This document shows positions 1 to 8,210 of a stretch of DNA of 14,753 bases, piece by piece (position 1 is the stretch's first letter; every line of letters begins with the position of its first letter). Both the position numbers and the translations under genes were made by a program. The notes beneath the pieces are model-generated. The model saw nothing but the letters and a program-made list of their open reading frames with translations. It was not told the origin of the DNA and made no database searches. This DNA comes from an uncultured Spirochaetaceae bacterium (GTDB lineage Bacteria > Spirochaetota > Spirochaetia > SZUA-6 > Bin103). The stretch covers positions 1 to 14,753 of the forward strand of contig CAJWOB010000023.1 of NCBI GenBank assembly GCA_913043885.1, in the 5' to 3' direction.

Positions 1-2
1 GC

Positions 3-383
3 GAGCTGCAGCGCCTGGGCGGGGGCCTTCTTCAAGAGCGCCTCCGCCTGGTCGAGCAGCCGCTCGTAGTGCTCGAGGTACTGCGCCGCCGTGCGCCCGA
101 CGATCGGCGCGCGCCTGCCGGGGACTCGGCGCTGTTCCGCGTAACGGTGGAGTGGGGTCGCGCCGGCGCGGACGTGAGCGGCGTGACGCAGCAACTCATT
201 ACCAACTACCGCGACCCGAGTGGCAACGTCGTGATTGGGTGGTTGGCGCGCGTGGCCACTGACGTGCCACCACCGTGGCGGCCTTTCTACGCCGAGCGCC
301 TGCGGCAGATGGAGCGCCGCTACTGCCCGCCCTGTTCGCCGGTGCCGGGCCAGCACCGCTGGCTGGTTCGGGCCGACCTGTAA
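3..383 (+). CDS. 3' end of an unrecognised protein gene (5' truncated by window edge)
   Basis: This frame is open from the first bases of the window to a TAA at 381-383, so only the last 126 residues are present and the true start lies upstream. An internal GTG at 69 could be read as a start, but the frame continues open before it. Third codon positions are overwhelmingly G or C, as in the real genes of the window, which supports coding. The visible part starts with a Leu/Arg-rich probably helical stretch, then a Thr/Val-rich stretch (RVTVEW, QQLITNYRDPSGNVV) ending in a basic tail with a CPPC motif. I recognise no family. The next gene begins with GTG directly after the stop (TAAGTG), so the two are probably translationally coupled. 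A high-GC spurious frame cannot be wholly excluded. Confidence 0.6.
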   Translation, partial: ELQRLGGGLLQERLRLVEQPLVVLEVLRRRAPDDRRAPAGDSALFRVTVEWGRAGADVSGVTQQLITNYRDPSGNVVIGWLARVATDVPPPWRPFYAERLRQMERRYCPPCSPVPGQHRWLVRADL

Positions 384-3383
384 GTGGCTGGGGGAACGCG
401 AGCGCTGGCACTGGGGCTGGGGCTGGTGTCGGTGGGCGCGTTCCCGTCACCGGCGACGCCGTCCGACGCCCGATTCGAGGGGTGGCGGCAGGTGCGCACC
501 GAGCACTTCACCATCATCTTCGAGCCCCGCGATGAGGTGCACGCGTATGAGGTGGCGGCATTCGCCGAGGAACACTATCGCCAGGTGACGGAGTTCTTCG
601 GCTCATATCCGCGCAGGATTCCGGTGGTGCTGCGCGGTAGGGTGGACGTGGCGAACGGCTTCGCCGGTGCGCTGCCGCCGGCCATCACGCTGCATGTGGG
701 TGCTCCGTACCGCCGTGATTTCGGCGTGCATGGCAGCCGCTGGCTGGAGCTGGTGTTCGTCCACGAGCTTACCCACTTCGTTCACCTCAGCATGCAGAGC
801 GGACCATGGCAGTGGTTGAGCTGGGCGCTGGGATCCACCGGGCCGTGGCTGGCGGGCATGACGCTCCCCACATGGCTTATCGAGGGTGCTGCGGTGTACG
901 CGGAGACCGCCTACACCGACGCCGGCCGCGGTCGCAACGAGTTCTTCACCATCCTGTCCAAGGCGCCCATCGTCGAGGGGGCATGGTTCGACCGCTGGCG
1001 GGCCGGGTACCCCAGCCCGTTCCCGCCGCGGGGACGTCACTACGTGGCCGGCTACCTTCTGGTCGAGCACCTGCAGCGGCGCTACGGAGAGCGGACCATC
1101 GTTCGAATAATGGAGGACTACCTGCGGTTTCCGTTCTTCGGCCCGTGGGAGGCGATACGGCGGGTGACCGGGCGCAGCTACCGTGAGCTGTGGGACGACC
1201 TCGAGGAGGAGCTAGGTCGTCGCTACACCACGCCGAGCGATCCCGGCGGCGACCCCGTCGGCCCGGTCGGGGTGGATCTGGCACGGGCGTCGCAGGCCGG
1301 AGACGCAGACCGTGCGCCACCGCAGCTGTACCTCGGCCCGGCGACGGCTGCGGGCGTGCTCGCCTACCGCACCTCGCTGACCCAGCCCCCAGATCTGGTG
1401 AGGATGAGGGCCGAGCGCGGGCCCGATGGCAGCCACCGCGTGCAGGTCGATCACCTCGCCGCACTGCGCCTGGCAGACCCACACTCGCTGGCGGCGACCG
1501 AGGATGGCGCAACCGTCGTCTACGCCGGCATCCGTGTTCGCCGCGACCGGCCATCCGGGAGCGAGATCACATCGGATCTGTACCGCCTGGATACGTCCAC
1601 CGGCACCCGCAGGCAACTGACTGACGGCGCCCACCTCTGGCATCCGGCGTTGTCGGCAGATGGGCAGGTGCTGGTGGCGGTGCAGGGGGTCGGGCCACAT
1701 AGCCGGCTGGTACGCGTCGATCTGGACAGCGGCGAGCTGCGCGAGCTGGCGGCGGTGGAGGCGGGCGTCATGCTGCATCCCACGGTGCGTGACGACGGCG
1801 CGGTCGTGGTGTTCGAGCTGAGCCACGGTCGCCACCACGACCTGTACGCACTGCCCCTCGACGTTGGTACGCGCCGTCCCCGCTACGATCGGCCGCTACG
1901 TGGCTTCAACGATGCGCACCTGATCGGGGTGACGGGGCCGGATGAGTCGGCTGAGTTCTTCCCGCGCTTCGGTGCCAGTGGCGAGTCGCTACTGTTCGGC
2001 TCTGACCGGAATGGCGAGCTTGCCCTGTACCGCATCGAGACGCCGCGAGGCTCCTGGCAATCGGTGGTCGAGGATCCCGTCGGTGCCTTCGCCGGCGTAG
2101 AGGCTGCTGACGATCTCTACTACGCGGCCTATACCGCGGCAGGCGACACCGTGCGGCGGCTGCCGCTCGCGAGCGCGGGCGTGGCGGGCGTACGCAACGT
2201 GGCCGAGCCCGCCATCACCGCGGCCCCGCTCGCGCCGGCGGCTGCGTCGGTGGCCGCGTTGCCGCCGACGCAGGTGCATCTGGATCTGCCGATACCCTCG
2301 TTGTGGTTGCCGATACCGTCGCTGCTGTTCACCGACGACGGGATCGACCTCGGGTTCGGTGCCGGCCTAGTCGCGACGGCGGTGCGCGCCACTTCGCAGC
2401 TGATCGCCGCCGTCGCCTACCATCCCGCTCTGGGCCAACCGGTGGGCGGCGCGGATTTTGCGCTGTCGGCGGGGCGCGTCCGGGTCGGCTACGCGGGCGC
2501 GCTCGATTACGAAGTCGACGGCGGCAGTCACGCTCGGACGGCCCTGCACACCGCGCAGATGAGGCTCGCTCTGCTCGACGACGTGTTACACCATCGCAGC
2601 ACGAGCCAGCTCGCCACAGTGTGGGCGGGCGTCGGCCACTCGAGGGTGCGGACCGGTGTGGCGCCGCTACCCCTGAGTGCGGCGTCAGGTGCGGAGATCG
2701 ACGCAGTCACCGTGGCCGGCGTGGGAGCGGGCGCCGATTGGCGGCGTGCCGGGTCGCCGAAGGACCTGTTTTCGCCGTTGGCCCTTCGCGCGGCGGTCGC
2801 GCTGCAGTCCCAGGTCGACGCCTGGCAGCCGCTGCTACGGGGCGCCCTGTCCGTCCAGGTACCGACATTTCGCTCCCACGTTGCCCGGCTTCGGCTGCAC
2901 GGTGACAGTGCACTCGCCCACGGCGGATCGTTGGCGGCGGCGTGGGCATCTTCCTCGGCGTGGAGGTCCGGGTCGCCATTGACGTTCCTGACCCAGCCGG
3001 CCTCGCCGTGGGCGCCGGTCGCTGGCGTACGCGGCGGTTTCGATCTCGGGCCAGCGGGCCAAACGCGGCTGGTGGGCGCTCTCGACTACATGATGACGTT
3101 GGCGCTCCTCGATCTGCCGTTGCTCGGTGTCGCCAATGTCACTGCGGTCACCGCGGGGCTTCACGTCGAGGCGGTGGCGAACTGGGACCAACAGGGAGGG
3201 GCGCAGCTCGGCGAGCGGGTGTTCGTCGGGCTGGAGCTTGGCGCGGTGCTCGGCGCCGGGATCGCCAGCTTGCCAGTTGGAGCTGGCGTGGCGGTGGCCG
3301 TCCCGGACGGCGAGGTGCGTCCCTACGTCTTCCTCGGCCTCACGCCTGAGCTACCATTGCTGCGCATGGGAGCGAGCCGATGA
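384..3383 (+). CDS. Secreted gluzincin-type metallopeptidase with TolB-like beta-propeller and barrel-like C-terminus
   Basis: A 999-residue protein beginning at a GTG that touches the preceding stop. Residues about 5-25 form a hydrophobic signal-peptide-like segment, so export is likely. The peptidase domain has HELTH at 127-131 (zinc ligands His127 and His131, catalytic Glu128) and a downstream WLIEGAAVYAE segment whose Glu167 fits the third zinc ligand, the layout of gluzincin/peptidase-MA-like domains. Residues roughly 300-625 contain repeats of the PD40/WD40-like type seen in TolB propellers, for example phrases like LWHPALSADG and EFFPRFGASGESLLFGSDRNG. The last 350 or so residues are rich in Gly, Ala and alternating hydrophobic residues, suggesting an outer-membrane beta-barrel; that is inference. 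Similar peptidase-propeller-barrel proteins are often annotated as Tol biopolymer transporter-like. Substrate unknown. The stop overlaps the ATG of the carbonic anhydrase gene (ATGA). Confidence 0.85.
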   Translation: MAGGTRALALGLGLVSVGAFPSPATPSDARFEGWRQVRTEHFTIIFEPRDEVHAYEVAAFAEEHYRQVTEFFGSYPRRIPVVLRGRVDVANGFAGALPPAITLHVGAPYRRDFGVHGSRWLELVFVHELTHFVHLSMQSGPWQWLSWALGSTGPWLAGMTLPTWLIEGAAVYAETAYTDAGRGRNEFFTILSKAPIVEGAWFDRWRAGYPSPFPPRGRHYVAGYLLVEHLQRRYGERTIVRIMEDYLRFPFFGPWEAIRRVTGRSYRELWDDLEEELGRRYTTPSDPGGDPVGPVGVDLARASQAGDADRAPPQLYLGPATAAGVLAYRTSLTQPPDLVRMRAERGPDGSHRVQVDHLAALRLADPHSLAATEDGATVVYAGIRVRRDRPSGSEITSDLYRLDTSTGTRRQLTDGAHLWHPALSADGQVLVAVQGVGPHSRLVRVDLDSGELRELAAVEAGVMLHPTVRDDGAVVVFELSHGRHHDLYALPLDVGTRRPRYDRPLRGFNDAHLIGVTGPDESAEFFPRFGASGESLLFGSDRNGELALYRIETPRGSWQSVVEDPVGAFAGVEAADDLYYAAYTAAGDTVRRLPLASAGVAGVRNVAEPAITAAPLAPAAASVAALPPTQVHLDLPIPSLWLPIPSLLFTDDGIDLGFGAGLVATAVRATSQLIAAVAYHPALGQPVGGADFALSAGRVRVGYAGALDYEVDGGSHARTALHTAQMRLALLDDVLHHRSTSQLATVWAGVGHSRVRTGVAPLPLSAASGAEIDAVTVAGVGAGADWRRAGSPKDLFSPLALRAAVALQSQVDAWQPLLRGALSVQVPTFRSHVARLRLHGDSALAHGGSLAAAWASSSAWRSGSPLTFLTQPASPWAPVAGVRGGFDLGPAGQTRLVGALDYMMTLALLDLPLLGVANVTAVTAGLHVEAVANWDQQGGAQLGERVFVGLELGAVLGAGIASLPVGAGVAVAVPDGEVRPYVFLGLTPELPLLRMGASR

Positions 3384-3919
3384 TCGAACTGGCGGGCCAC
3401 GACGCCGGTATGCGGCGAATCGGTGACAGCTACATTGCCCGCCACAGCGTGGTGGTCGGCGATGTGCGGCTAGGCACCGATACCAGCGTGTGGCCATTCG
3501 TCTCGATTCGCGGTGACGTCGCCGCCATCCGCATCGGCCAGCGCTGCTGCATCCAGGATCAGGCGATGATCCATACCCGCACCGGCGAAGACCTGACCAT
3601 CGCTGACGATGTCGCCATCGCCCATCAGGCCTGCGTGCACTGTCGTTCGGTGGGACCGCGCACCCTCATCGGCATCGGCGCCACGATTCTCGACGGGGCC
3701 GTGGTCGAGGAGGGATGCATCGTTGGCGCCGGTGCTGTGGTGCGTCCGGGGGAGCGCGTCCCGGCAGGGAGCCTGGTGGCAGGAGTCCCGGCGCGCCGGG
3801 TGCGGGCGGTAAGCGACGAAGAGCGTGCCTACATCGACCGCATCATCGCCAGCTACACGGACCTAGCGCGACGCCACTGCGACGGTGAGTTCGCCCCCGT
3901 CGACCCGGAACACCAATAG
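3380..3919 (+). CDS. Gamma-type carbonic anhydrase family protein (left-handed beta-helix)
   Basis: A 179-residue hexapeptide-repeat protein of the YrdA/PaaY/CamH type. Trimeric gamma carbonic anhydrases bind a metal at the subunit interface and hydrate CO2, though many YrdA-type members have no proven activity. The three expected metal ligands are visible as His65 (MIHT), His82 (IAHQ) and His87 (CVHC), with the family spacing of 17 and 5. The Arg44-Asp46 pair (IRGDV) and Gln59 (IQDQ) match conserved active-site positions. The hexapeptide turns run from about residue 18 to 140 and end in the usual GSLVAGVPARRVR motif before a C-terminal helix. The glutamate-bearing acidic loop of Methanosarcina Cam is not evident, as is normal for the short forms. 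The ATG overlaps the stop of the upstream peptidase gene, implying translational coupling. The activity assignment is less sure than the fold. Confidence 0.92.
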   Translation: MIELAGHDAGMRRIGDSYIARHSVVVGDVRLGTDTSVWPFVSIRGDVAAIRIGQRCCIQDQAMIHTRTGEDLTIADDVAIAHQACVHCRSVGPRTLIGIGATILDGAVVEEGCIVGAGAVVRPGERVPAGSLVAGVPARRVRAVSDEERAYIDRIIASYTDLARRHCDGEFAPVDPEHQ

Positions 3920-3931
3920 AGCGGCCGGCGA

Positions 3932-5824
3932 TTACAACGTTCCGCCACGCGGCTCCAGCGCCCCTTGTAGCGCCGGCACGTCGGCGCCATCGAGTGCCAT
4001 CTCGATGATCCGCCGGCCGCGCGGGTCCAGGTCGGCGTCGTCGAGATATGGCCGCAGGCAGGAGGCGAAGAACTCGGTGAGCTGACGCGCGCCGGCGTCG
4101 TAGCCCTCCTCGCCCACGTCTGCCTGCAGCTGTACTTCGAGCATGTCCTGCGGGATCGGCGTGCCCTCGATCTGCATGCTGGTGAGCGCGTAGCCCAGGA
4201 GCGGACAGCGCGCTGGGGTGAGTTGGTCGGCACGGAACCGAGCACCACCGCGGCGGGCCAGGTACTCACGCGCCAGCCACTGTGGCATGAAGCCGACCTG
4301 CCACGCCCCGACGTGCTGGTTGGGAGATAGGGTGTAGCCGGTGCGCGGCGTGGCCACAATCTGTTCGAGGATCAGATTGGCCTGTACCACGCGGCGGCCG
4401 GTGGCAAAGGGCCAGTAGGAACCGACTCCCTCGCTGCTGAGGGTCTCTCCTTCGCCGGCGGTGATGCTCGGATTACCGAAGCCGCGCGGCGCCGCCAGCC
4501 TCCACAGCCAGGCCAGCGCCGGCGGCAGCGCGTGCAACAGCCCGAAGATGCCGTACGTTGGCGCGCTGGCGGTGCAGGGCGGGGTGCGAATCCCGAAGCT
4601 GCGCACATCCACGGCGACCGGGCCGTCGAGAATGCCGGGTACCAAGCGGCGGGGAACGATGACGCGGGGATTGGGACAGGGCACCCCCGGCTCGTCCTCG
4701 ATCGGCTCCCAGATAAGGCAGGTGGAATCGGGCGCCGCATCCATGTTGAGGAACAGCAGCGGTTCCGGAGGGTGGATGGTCAGCCCCTCGTAGACAGGGT
4801 CCACGCCGTAGTGGTCGATGTGGTTGACCCGCAGGAACCACGCCTCCTCGGCGTCCATCACGTGGAGCCGGCCGTCGCTGCGCTGCAACTCCGGGTGACA
4901 CAGCGCCATGTCATCGGTGACCGGGCGCAGCGCGCACGCCTGGCCGATGCTCAGCAGCCGCCGCTCCCCCGATGTGGTGTTCTCGCCGAGCAGCAGGCGA
5001 CCGTCGCGCTCGCGGTGCACGTGCTCGAGCATCTCGCTCTTGCCGCCGCCGCTGGCCGCCTCGTGCATGATGGCGACGATGTTGTCGTAGGGGGTAACCG
5101 CCTCCACGGTGGAGCCGTGGGCGGTCAACCAGCCCTCATCCTCGCCGAGGGTGAGCAGGACGCCGTAGACGCCCTTCTTGGCGCTCGGACCCGGGTAGAG
5201 GTTGAGCGAGAAGATCTCGTGTAGGTCGTGCAGCCGGTTGTGCACCACCACCTGCTTGCCGTCGCAGTGGGTGTGCCGAAAGGGGGGCGCGAGGTAGAGG
5301 ATAGCCCGCGGCACGAACCCGTCGTCCACCTCGGGCCGCCCCACCATGCCCTGAAGATCCGCCAGCGCGCCGGCGAAGAACGCCGCGTTCAGGGGAGCGA
5401 TGAGCAGCGATCGGTACCCCAGCTCGGCGCTGCCGGAGACGAACGGCAGGGCGATGAGACGCTGCTCGGACAGCCAGGAGAGGATCTGCGAACGCAGCGG
5501 TGCAAAGGGGGCGCCAAAGCGGTCGCTGAACCGCGGCTTTTCCGATGGCTCCTCGTCGGCCACCACCATGCTGCCCGGGTCGCGGCGGCGCATGTAGGCC
5601 TCGGTGTAGTTGACCGCCAGGCCGTTACGACAGCGGGTGACCATGGCCTCGGCCACACTGCCGCGCCTGGGCACGTCGTAGGCGACCTCGAACGAGCTAT
5701 TGGTGCTTCCGCCGAGCGCCAGCTCCAGCAGCTGCTTCCTGCTGCGCGGCACCAACACGTCGCCGGAGGCGTCCAGGGCGGCCGCCACGTCGTCGGGTAA
5801 ATCCAATCTCCACCAAAAAGCCAT
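3932..5824 (-). CDS. DUF4914 family protein, divergent PEP carboxykinase-like
   Basis: A 630-residue protein that I recognise as DUF4914, a family related to ATP-dependent phosphoenolpyruvate carboxykinase. A P-loop-like element, ASGGGKSE, lies at 257-264 and could bind nucleotide phosphates through Lys262 and Ser263; PEPCK has a comparable kinase-1 loop in the middle of the chain. Other conserved-looking blocks are SLNLYPGPSAKKGVYG (206-221), the acidic HVMDAEEAW stretch (321-329), PNPRVIVPRRLVPG (384-397) and the GEGETLSSEGVGSYWPF region (457-473). The reaction is unknown, and PEPCK activity should not be assumed. The ATG at 5824-5822 has no obvious Shine-Dalgarno. The gene is divergent from the sulfite reductase gene (66 bases between starts) and convergent with the carbonic anhydrase gene (12 bases between stops), so it is monocistronic in this window. 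Confidence 0.85.
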   Translation of the reverse strand: MAFWWRLDLPDDVAAALDASGDVLVPRSRKQLLELALGGSTNSSFEVAYDVPRRGSVAEAMVTRCRNGLAVNYTEAYMRRRDPGSMVVADEEPSEKPRFSDRFGAPFAPLRSQILSWLSEQRLIALPFVSGSAELGYRSLLIAPLNAAFFAGALADLQGMVGRPEVDDGFVPRAILYLAPPFRHTHCDGKQVVVHNRLHDLHEIFSLNLYPGPSAKKGVYGVLLTLGEDEGWLTAHGSTVEAVTPYDNIVAIMHEAASGGGKSEMLEHVHRERDGRLLLGENTTSGERRLLSIGQACALRPVTDDMALCHPELQRSDGRLHVMDAEEAWFLRVNHIDHYGVDPVYEGLTIHPPEPLLFLNMDAAPDSTCLIWEPIEDEPGVPCPNPRVIVPRRLVPGILDGPVAVDVRSFGIRTPPCTASAPTYGIFGLLHALPPALAWLWRLAAPRGFGNPSITAGEGETLSSEGVGSYWPFATGRRVVQANLILEQIVATPRTGYTLSPNQHVGAWQVGFMPQWLAREYLARRGGARFRADQLTPARCPLLGYALTSMQIEGTPIPQDMLEVQLQADVGEEGYDAGARQLTEFFASCLRPYLDDADLDPRGRRIIEMALDGADVPALQGALEPRGGTL

Positions 5825-5853
5825 CTGCGTGTAGCGCCGAGAATAGCCAGAAA

Positions 5854-5882
5854 TTGACGATAGTCGAGTGGGTTGATAGATA
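5854..5882 (+). promoter_or_regulatory. Sigma70-like promoter for the sulfite reductase gene
   Basis: TTGACG at 5854-5859 matches the -35 consensus in five of six positions. After 17 bases comes TAGATA at 5877-5882, a moderate -10; a 19-base register would give GATATT. The -10 ends only 8 bases before the ATG at 5891, so the transcript would start at or within a few bases of the start codon. No Shine-Dalgarno is seen, which agrees with a leaderless mRNA. Assignment rests on sequence resemblance only. Confidence 0.5.
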
Positions 5883-5890
5883 TTGTCGCC

Positions 5891-8191
5891 ATGAAGGTCA
5901 GCAACGGCTCGTGGAGCGAGCTGCTCGCCGACAAGGTGCCCGCTGACCTTGCCGCCGAGATCGACGTCTTCGAGAACGAGATCGCCCTCAAACGGCAGGA
6001 TCGTATCGATGACCGCGTGTTCGCCGAGACCCGTCTACGCCGCGGCGTGTATGGCCAGCGCTACGACAACGGGCACCGTCACGATGGTCTGCAGACCCGT
6101 GAGCTGGACTTCCCCGAGAAGCTGACCAAGGGGCCCGACACCGCCTGGGACGCACCCGGCATGCAGCGCATCAAGATCCCGTTCGGCGGGCTCAACGCCG
6201 AGCAGATCGAGGTGCTCGCCGACCTATCCGAGGAGTACTCGGATGGGATCTCCCACATCACGACGCGTCAGGACGTGCAGCTGCACTTCATTCACGTGGC
6301 GGACACGCCGGACCTGATGAGGCGCCTGGCGGCGGTGGGCATCACCACTCGCGAGGCGTGCGGCAACTCCGTCCGCAACGTTACCGCCTGTCCCATCGCC
6401 GGGGTGTGCCACACACAGGCCTTCGACGTCACGCCCTACGCCGACGCCATGGCGCGCTTCCTGCTCGGCCACCCGGACGTGCAGGATTTCGGGCGCAAGT
6501 TCAAGATCGCCTTTTCCGGCTGCCGCCACGAGGCCTGTGGCCTGGTGCGGCTGCACGACATGGGCGCCATCGCCGTAACCCGTCAGGTGGATGGCAAGGC
6601 GGAGCGCGGGTTCGAGCTCTACGTCGGTGGCGGGCTCGGCTCGGTGCCGCATCAGGCAAAGCTGCTCGAGGATTTCGTCGTCCCCGACGAGCTGCTGCCA
6701 ATGGCCCAGGCGATATCCCGCGTCTACGCCCGTCTCGGCGAGAAGAAGAACCGCGCCGCGGCGCGTATCAAGTTCCTTATCGCCAAGCTGGGGGTCGACG
6801 AGTTCCGGCGTCTGGTCCGCGAGGAGCGGGCGACGCTCGCTGAGGACCCGCGCTGGACCGACTACATGGAGGGCGCCGAGGAGTTCGCAGAGTCGCCCCT
6901 GGCGGATGGCTCATCGGCGTCGCGCGACGGCGCCGCTCACTCCGACAACGGCGCCGCCGACTACGCGACCTGGCTCGAGGACAACGTCTACCGCCAACGA
7001 CAGGCCGGCTACTCCACCGTGACCGTGGCCCTGCCGCTTGGCGATATCACCGCGTCCCAGATGCGCGCCCTCGCCGACATCGCCCGCCGTTACACGCGCG
7101 AGACAGTCCGTACCACCGTGGAGCAGAACATCGTCATTCGCTGGGTCCCGGACGGGCGCTTGGCAGAGCTGTATGGCGAGCTGGCGGCGGCCGATCTGGC
7201 TGCCAGCGGGGCCGGCACTATCGTCGATATCACCTCCTGCCCCGGCACCGACACCTGCAAGCTGGGCATCGCCTCCTCACGCGGCCTGGCCGCCGAGCTG
7301 CGCGAGCGCTTGCTGGCCAAGAGCTACGAGCTGGATGCGTCGGTGCGCGGGCTGCGCATCAAGGTGAGCGGCTGCTTCAACTCGTGCGGCCAGCATCACG
7401 TGTCCGACATTGGCTTCTATGGAGTCAGTCGCAAGCGCAACAACATCACCGTGCCGCACTTCCAGGTGGTGCTGGGTGGGCAGTGGCAGGAGAACGCCGG
7501 CTCGTATGGGTTGGCTATCGGCGCCGTGCCGTCGCGGCGCATTCCCGACGCCGTCGACACCATTACCTCCCGCTACCTTGCCGATCGCGATGGCGACGAA
7601 TCGTTCCAGGATTTCATCCAGCGTGTGGGCAAGGCGGACCTCAAGGGCATGCTCGAAGGGTTGAGCGATGTTCCCACCTACGAGGTGGATGCCAGCTACT
7701 ACAGCGACTGGGGAGACCCGCGGGTGTTTACCACCGGCGATATGGGGATCGGTGAGTGTGCGGGCGAGGTGGTTGCCCCCATCGACTTCCAGCTGACCGC
7801 GGCAGAGCGTGAGGCCTTCGAGGCGCAGCTGCATCAGGAAAGCGGCCATCTGGAGAAGGCGGCGCGCACCGCCTACGGCGCCATGGTAAACGCCGCTGCA
7901 GCTCTGTTGCGCTACCACCATGGCGGCGAGCTGCCCACTGGCAGCGCCAACGGCAGCGGCGACCACGATCAGGTGGTGGCGGCCTTTCGCACCGACCTGT
8001 ACGACACCGAGCTGTTCTTCGATCCCTTCGCCAAGGGCAAGTTCGGCGCGTACCTGCTCAAGGCAAGCTCCCACGACTCCGCCGATTACGATGAGGACGG
8101 CGTGCGACAACTGATAGAAGAGAGCCAGCTGTTCATCGAGGCCGCGCATGCCTGCTATGCGCGGCTGGCCGACGAGGCCGCCCTCGTCTAG
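5891..8191 (+). CDS. Siroheme nitrite/sulfite reductase with C-terminal HEPN-like extension
   Basis: A 766-residue enzyme predicted to reduce sulfite to sulfide or nitrite to ammonia with six electrons, probably from ferredoxin, in the cytoplasm. I prefer the ATG at 5891 over an in-frame TTG at 5873 because the promoter overlaps the latter. It has the duplicated ferredoxin-like plus siroheme-domain layout. Siroheme-contacting basic residues are visible in TTRQDVQLH (Arg126), RNVT (Arg162) and GRKFKIAF (Lys203, Lys205). The second half has the canonical cluster ligands Cys450, Cys456 (CX5C) and Cys495, Cys499 (CX3C). The first half has a second set at Cys167, Cys173, Cys211 and Cys216 at the pseudo-symmetric place. 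A low-complexity linker (about 335-358) joins the halves. From about residue 620 an extension begins with a GECAGEV motif and becomes a helical domain of about 130 residues, resembling the HEPN-like tail of some Bacteroidetes sulfite reductases. Sulfite is the likelier substrate by family resemblance, but nitrite cannot be excluded. Confidence 0.93.
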   Translation: MKVSNGSWSELLADKVPADLAAEIDVFENEIALKRQDRIDDRVFAETRLRRGVYGQRYDNGHRHDGLQTRELDFPEKLTKGPDTAWDAPGMQRIKIPFGGLNAEQIEVLADLSEEYSDGISHITTRQDVQLHFIHVADTPDLMRRLAAVGITTREACGNSVRNVTACPIAGVCHTQAFDVTPYADAMARFLLGHPDVQDFGRKFKIAFSGCRHEACGLVRLHDMGAIAVTRQVDGKAERGFELYVGGGLGSVPHQAKLLEDFVVPDELLPMAQAISRVYARLGEKKNRAAARIKFLIAKLGVDEFRRLVREERATLAEDPRWTDYMEGAEEFAESPLADGSSASRDGAAHSDNGAADYATWLEDNVYRQRQAGYSTVTVALPLGDITASQMRALADIARRYTRETVRTTVEQNIVIRWVPDGRLAELYGELAAADLAASGAGTIVDITSCPGTDTCKLGIASSRGLAAELRERLLAKSYELDASVRGLRIKVSGCFNSCGQHHVSDIGFYGVSRKRNNITVPHFQVVLGGQWQENAGSYGLAIGAVPSRRIPDAVDTITSRYLADRDGDESFQDFIQRVGKADLKGMLEGLSDVPTYEVDASYYSDWGDPRVFTTGDMGIGECAGEVVAPIDFQLTAAEREAFEAQLHQESGHLEKAARTAYGAMVNAAAALLRYHHGGELPTGSANGSGDHDQVVAAFRTDLYDTELFFDPFAKGKFGAYLLKASSHDSADYDEDGVRQLIEESQLFIEAAHACYARLADEAALV

Positions 8192-8210
8192 GTCGGTTGA
8201 GCGAACGAAT

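Noticed and set aside
4532..5224. Plus-strand open frame of 230 codons inside the DUF4914 gene
   Set aside because: Antisense shadow of a conserved gene, without recognisable domains.
5873..5890. TTG start for the sulfite reductase
   Set aside because: The TTG overlaps the likely promoter spacer and -10 box, and the ATG at 5891 is a better start.
8148..8210. Earlier in-frame start for the 191-residue gene inside the reductase gene
   Set aside because: The added 21 residues are shadow-like and the ATG at 8211 begins the ordered domain.
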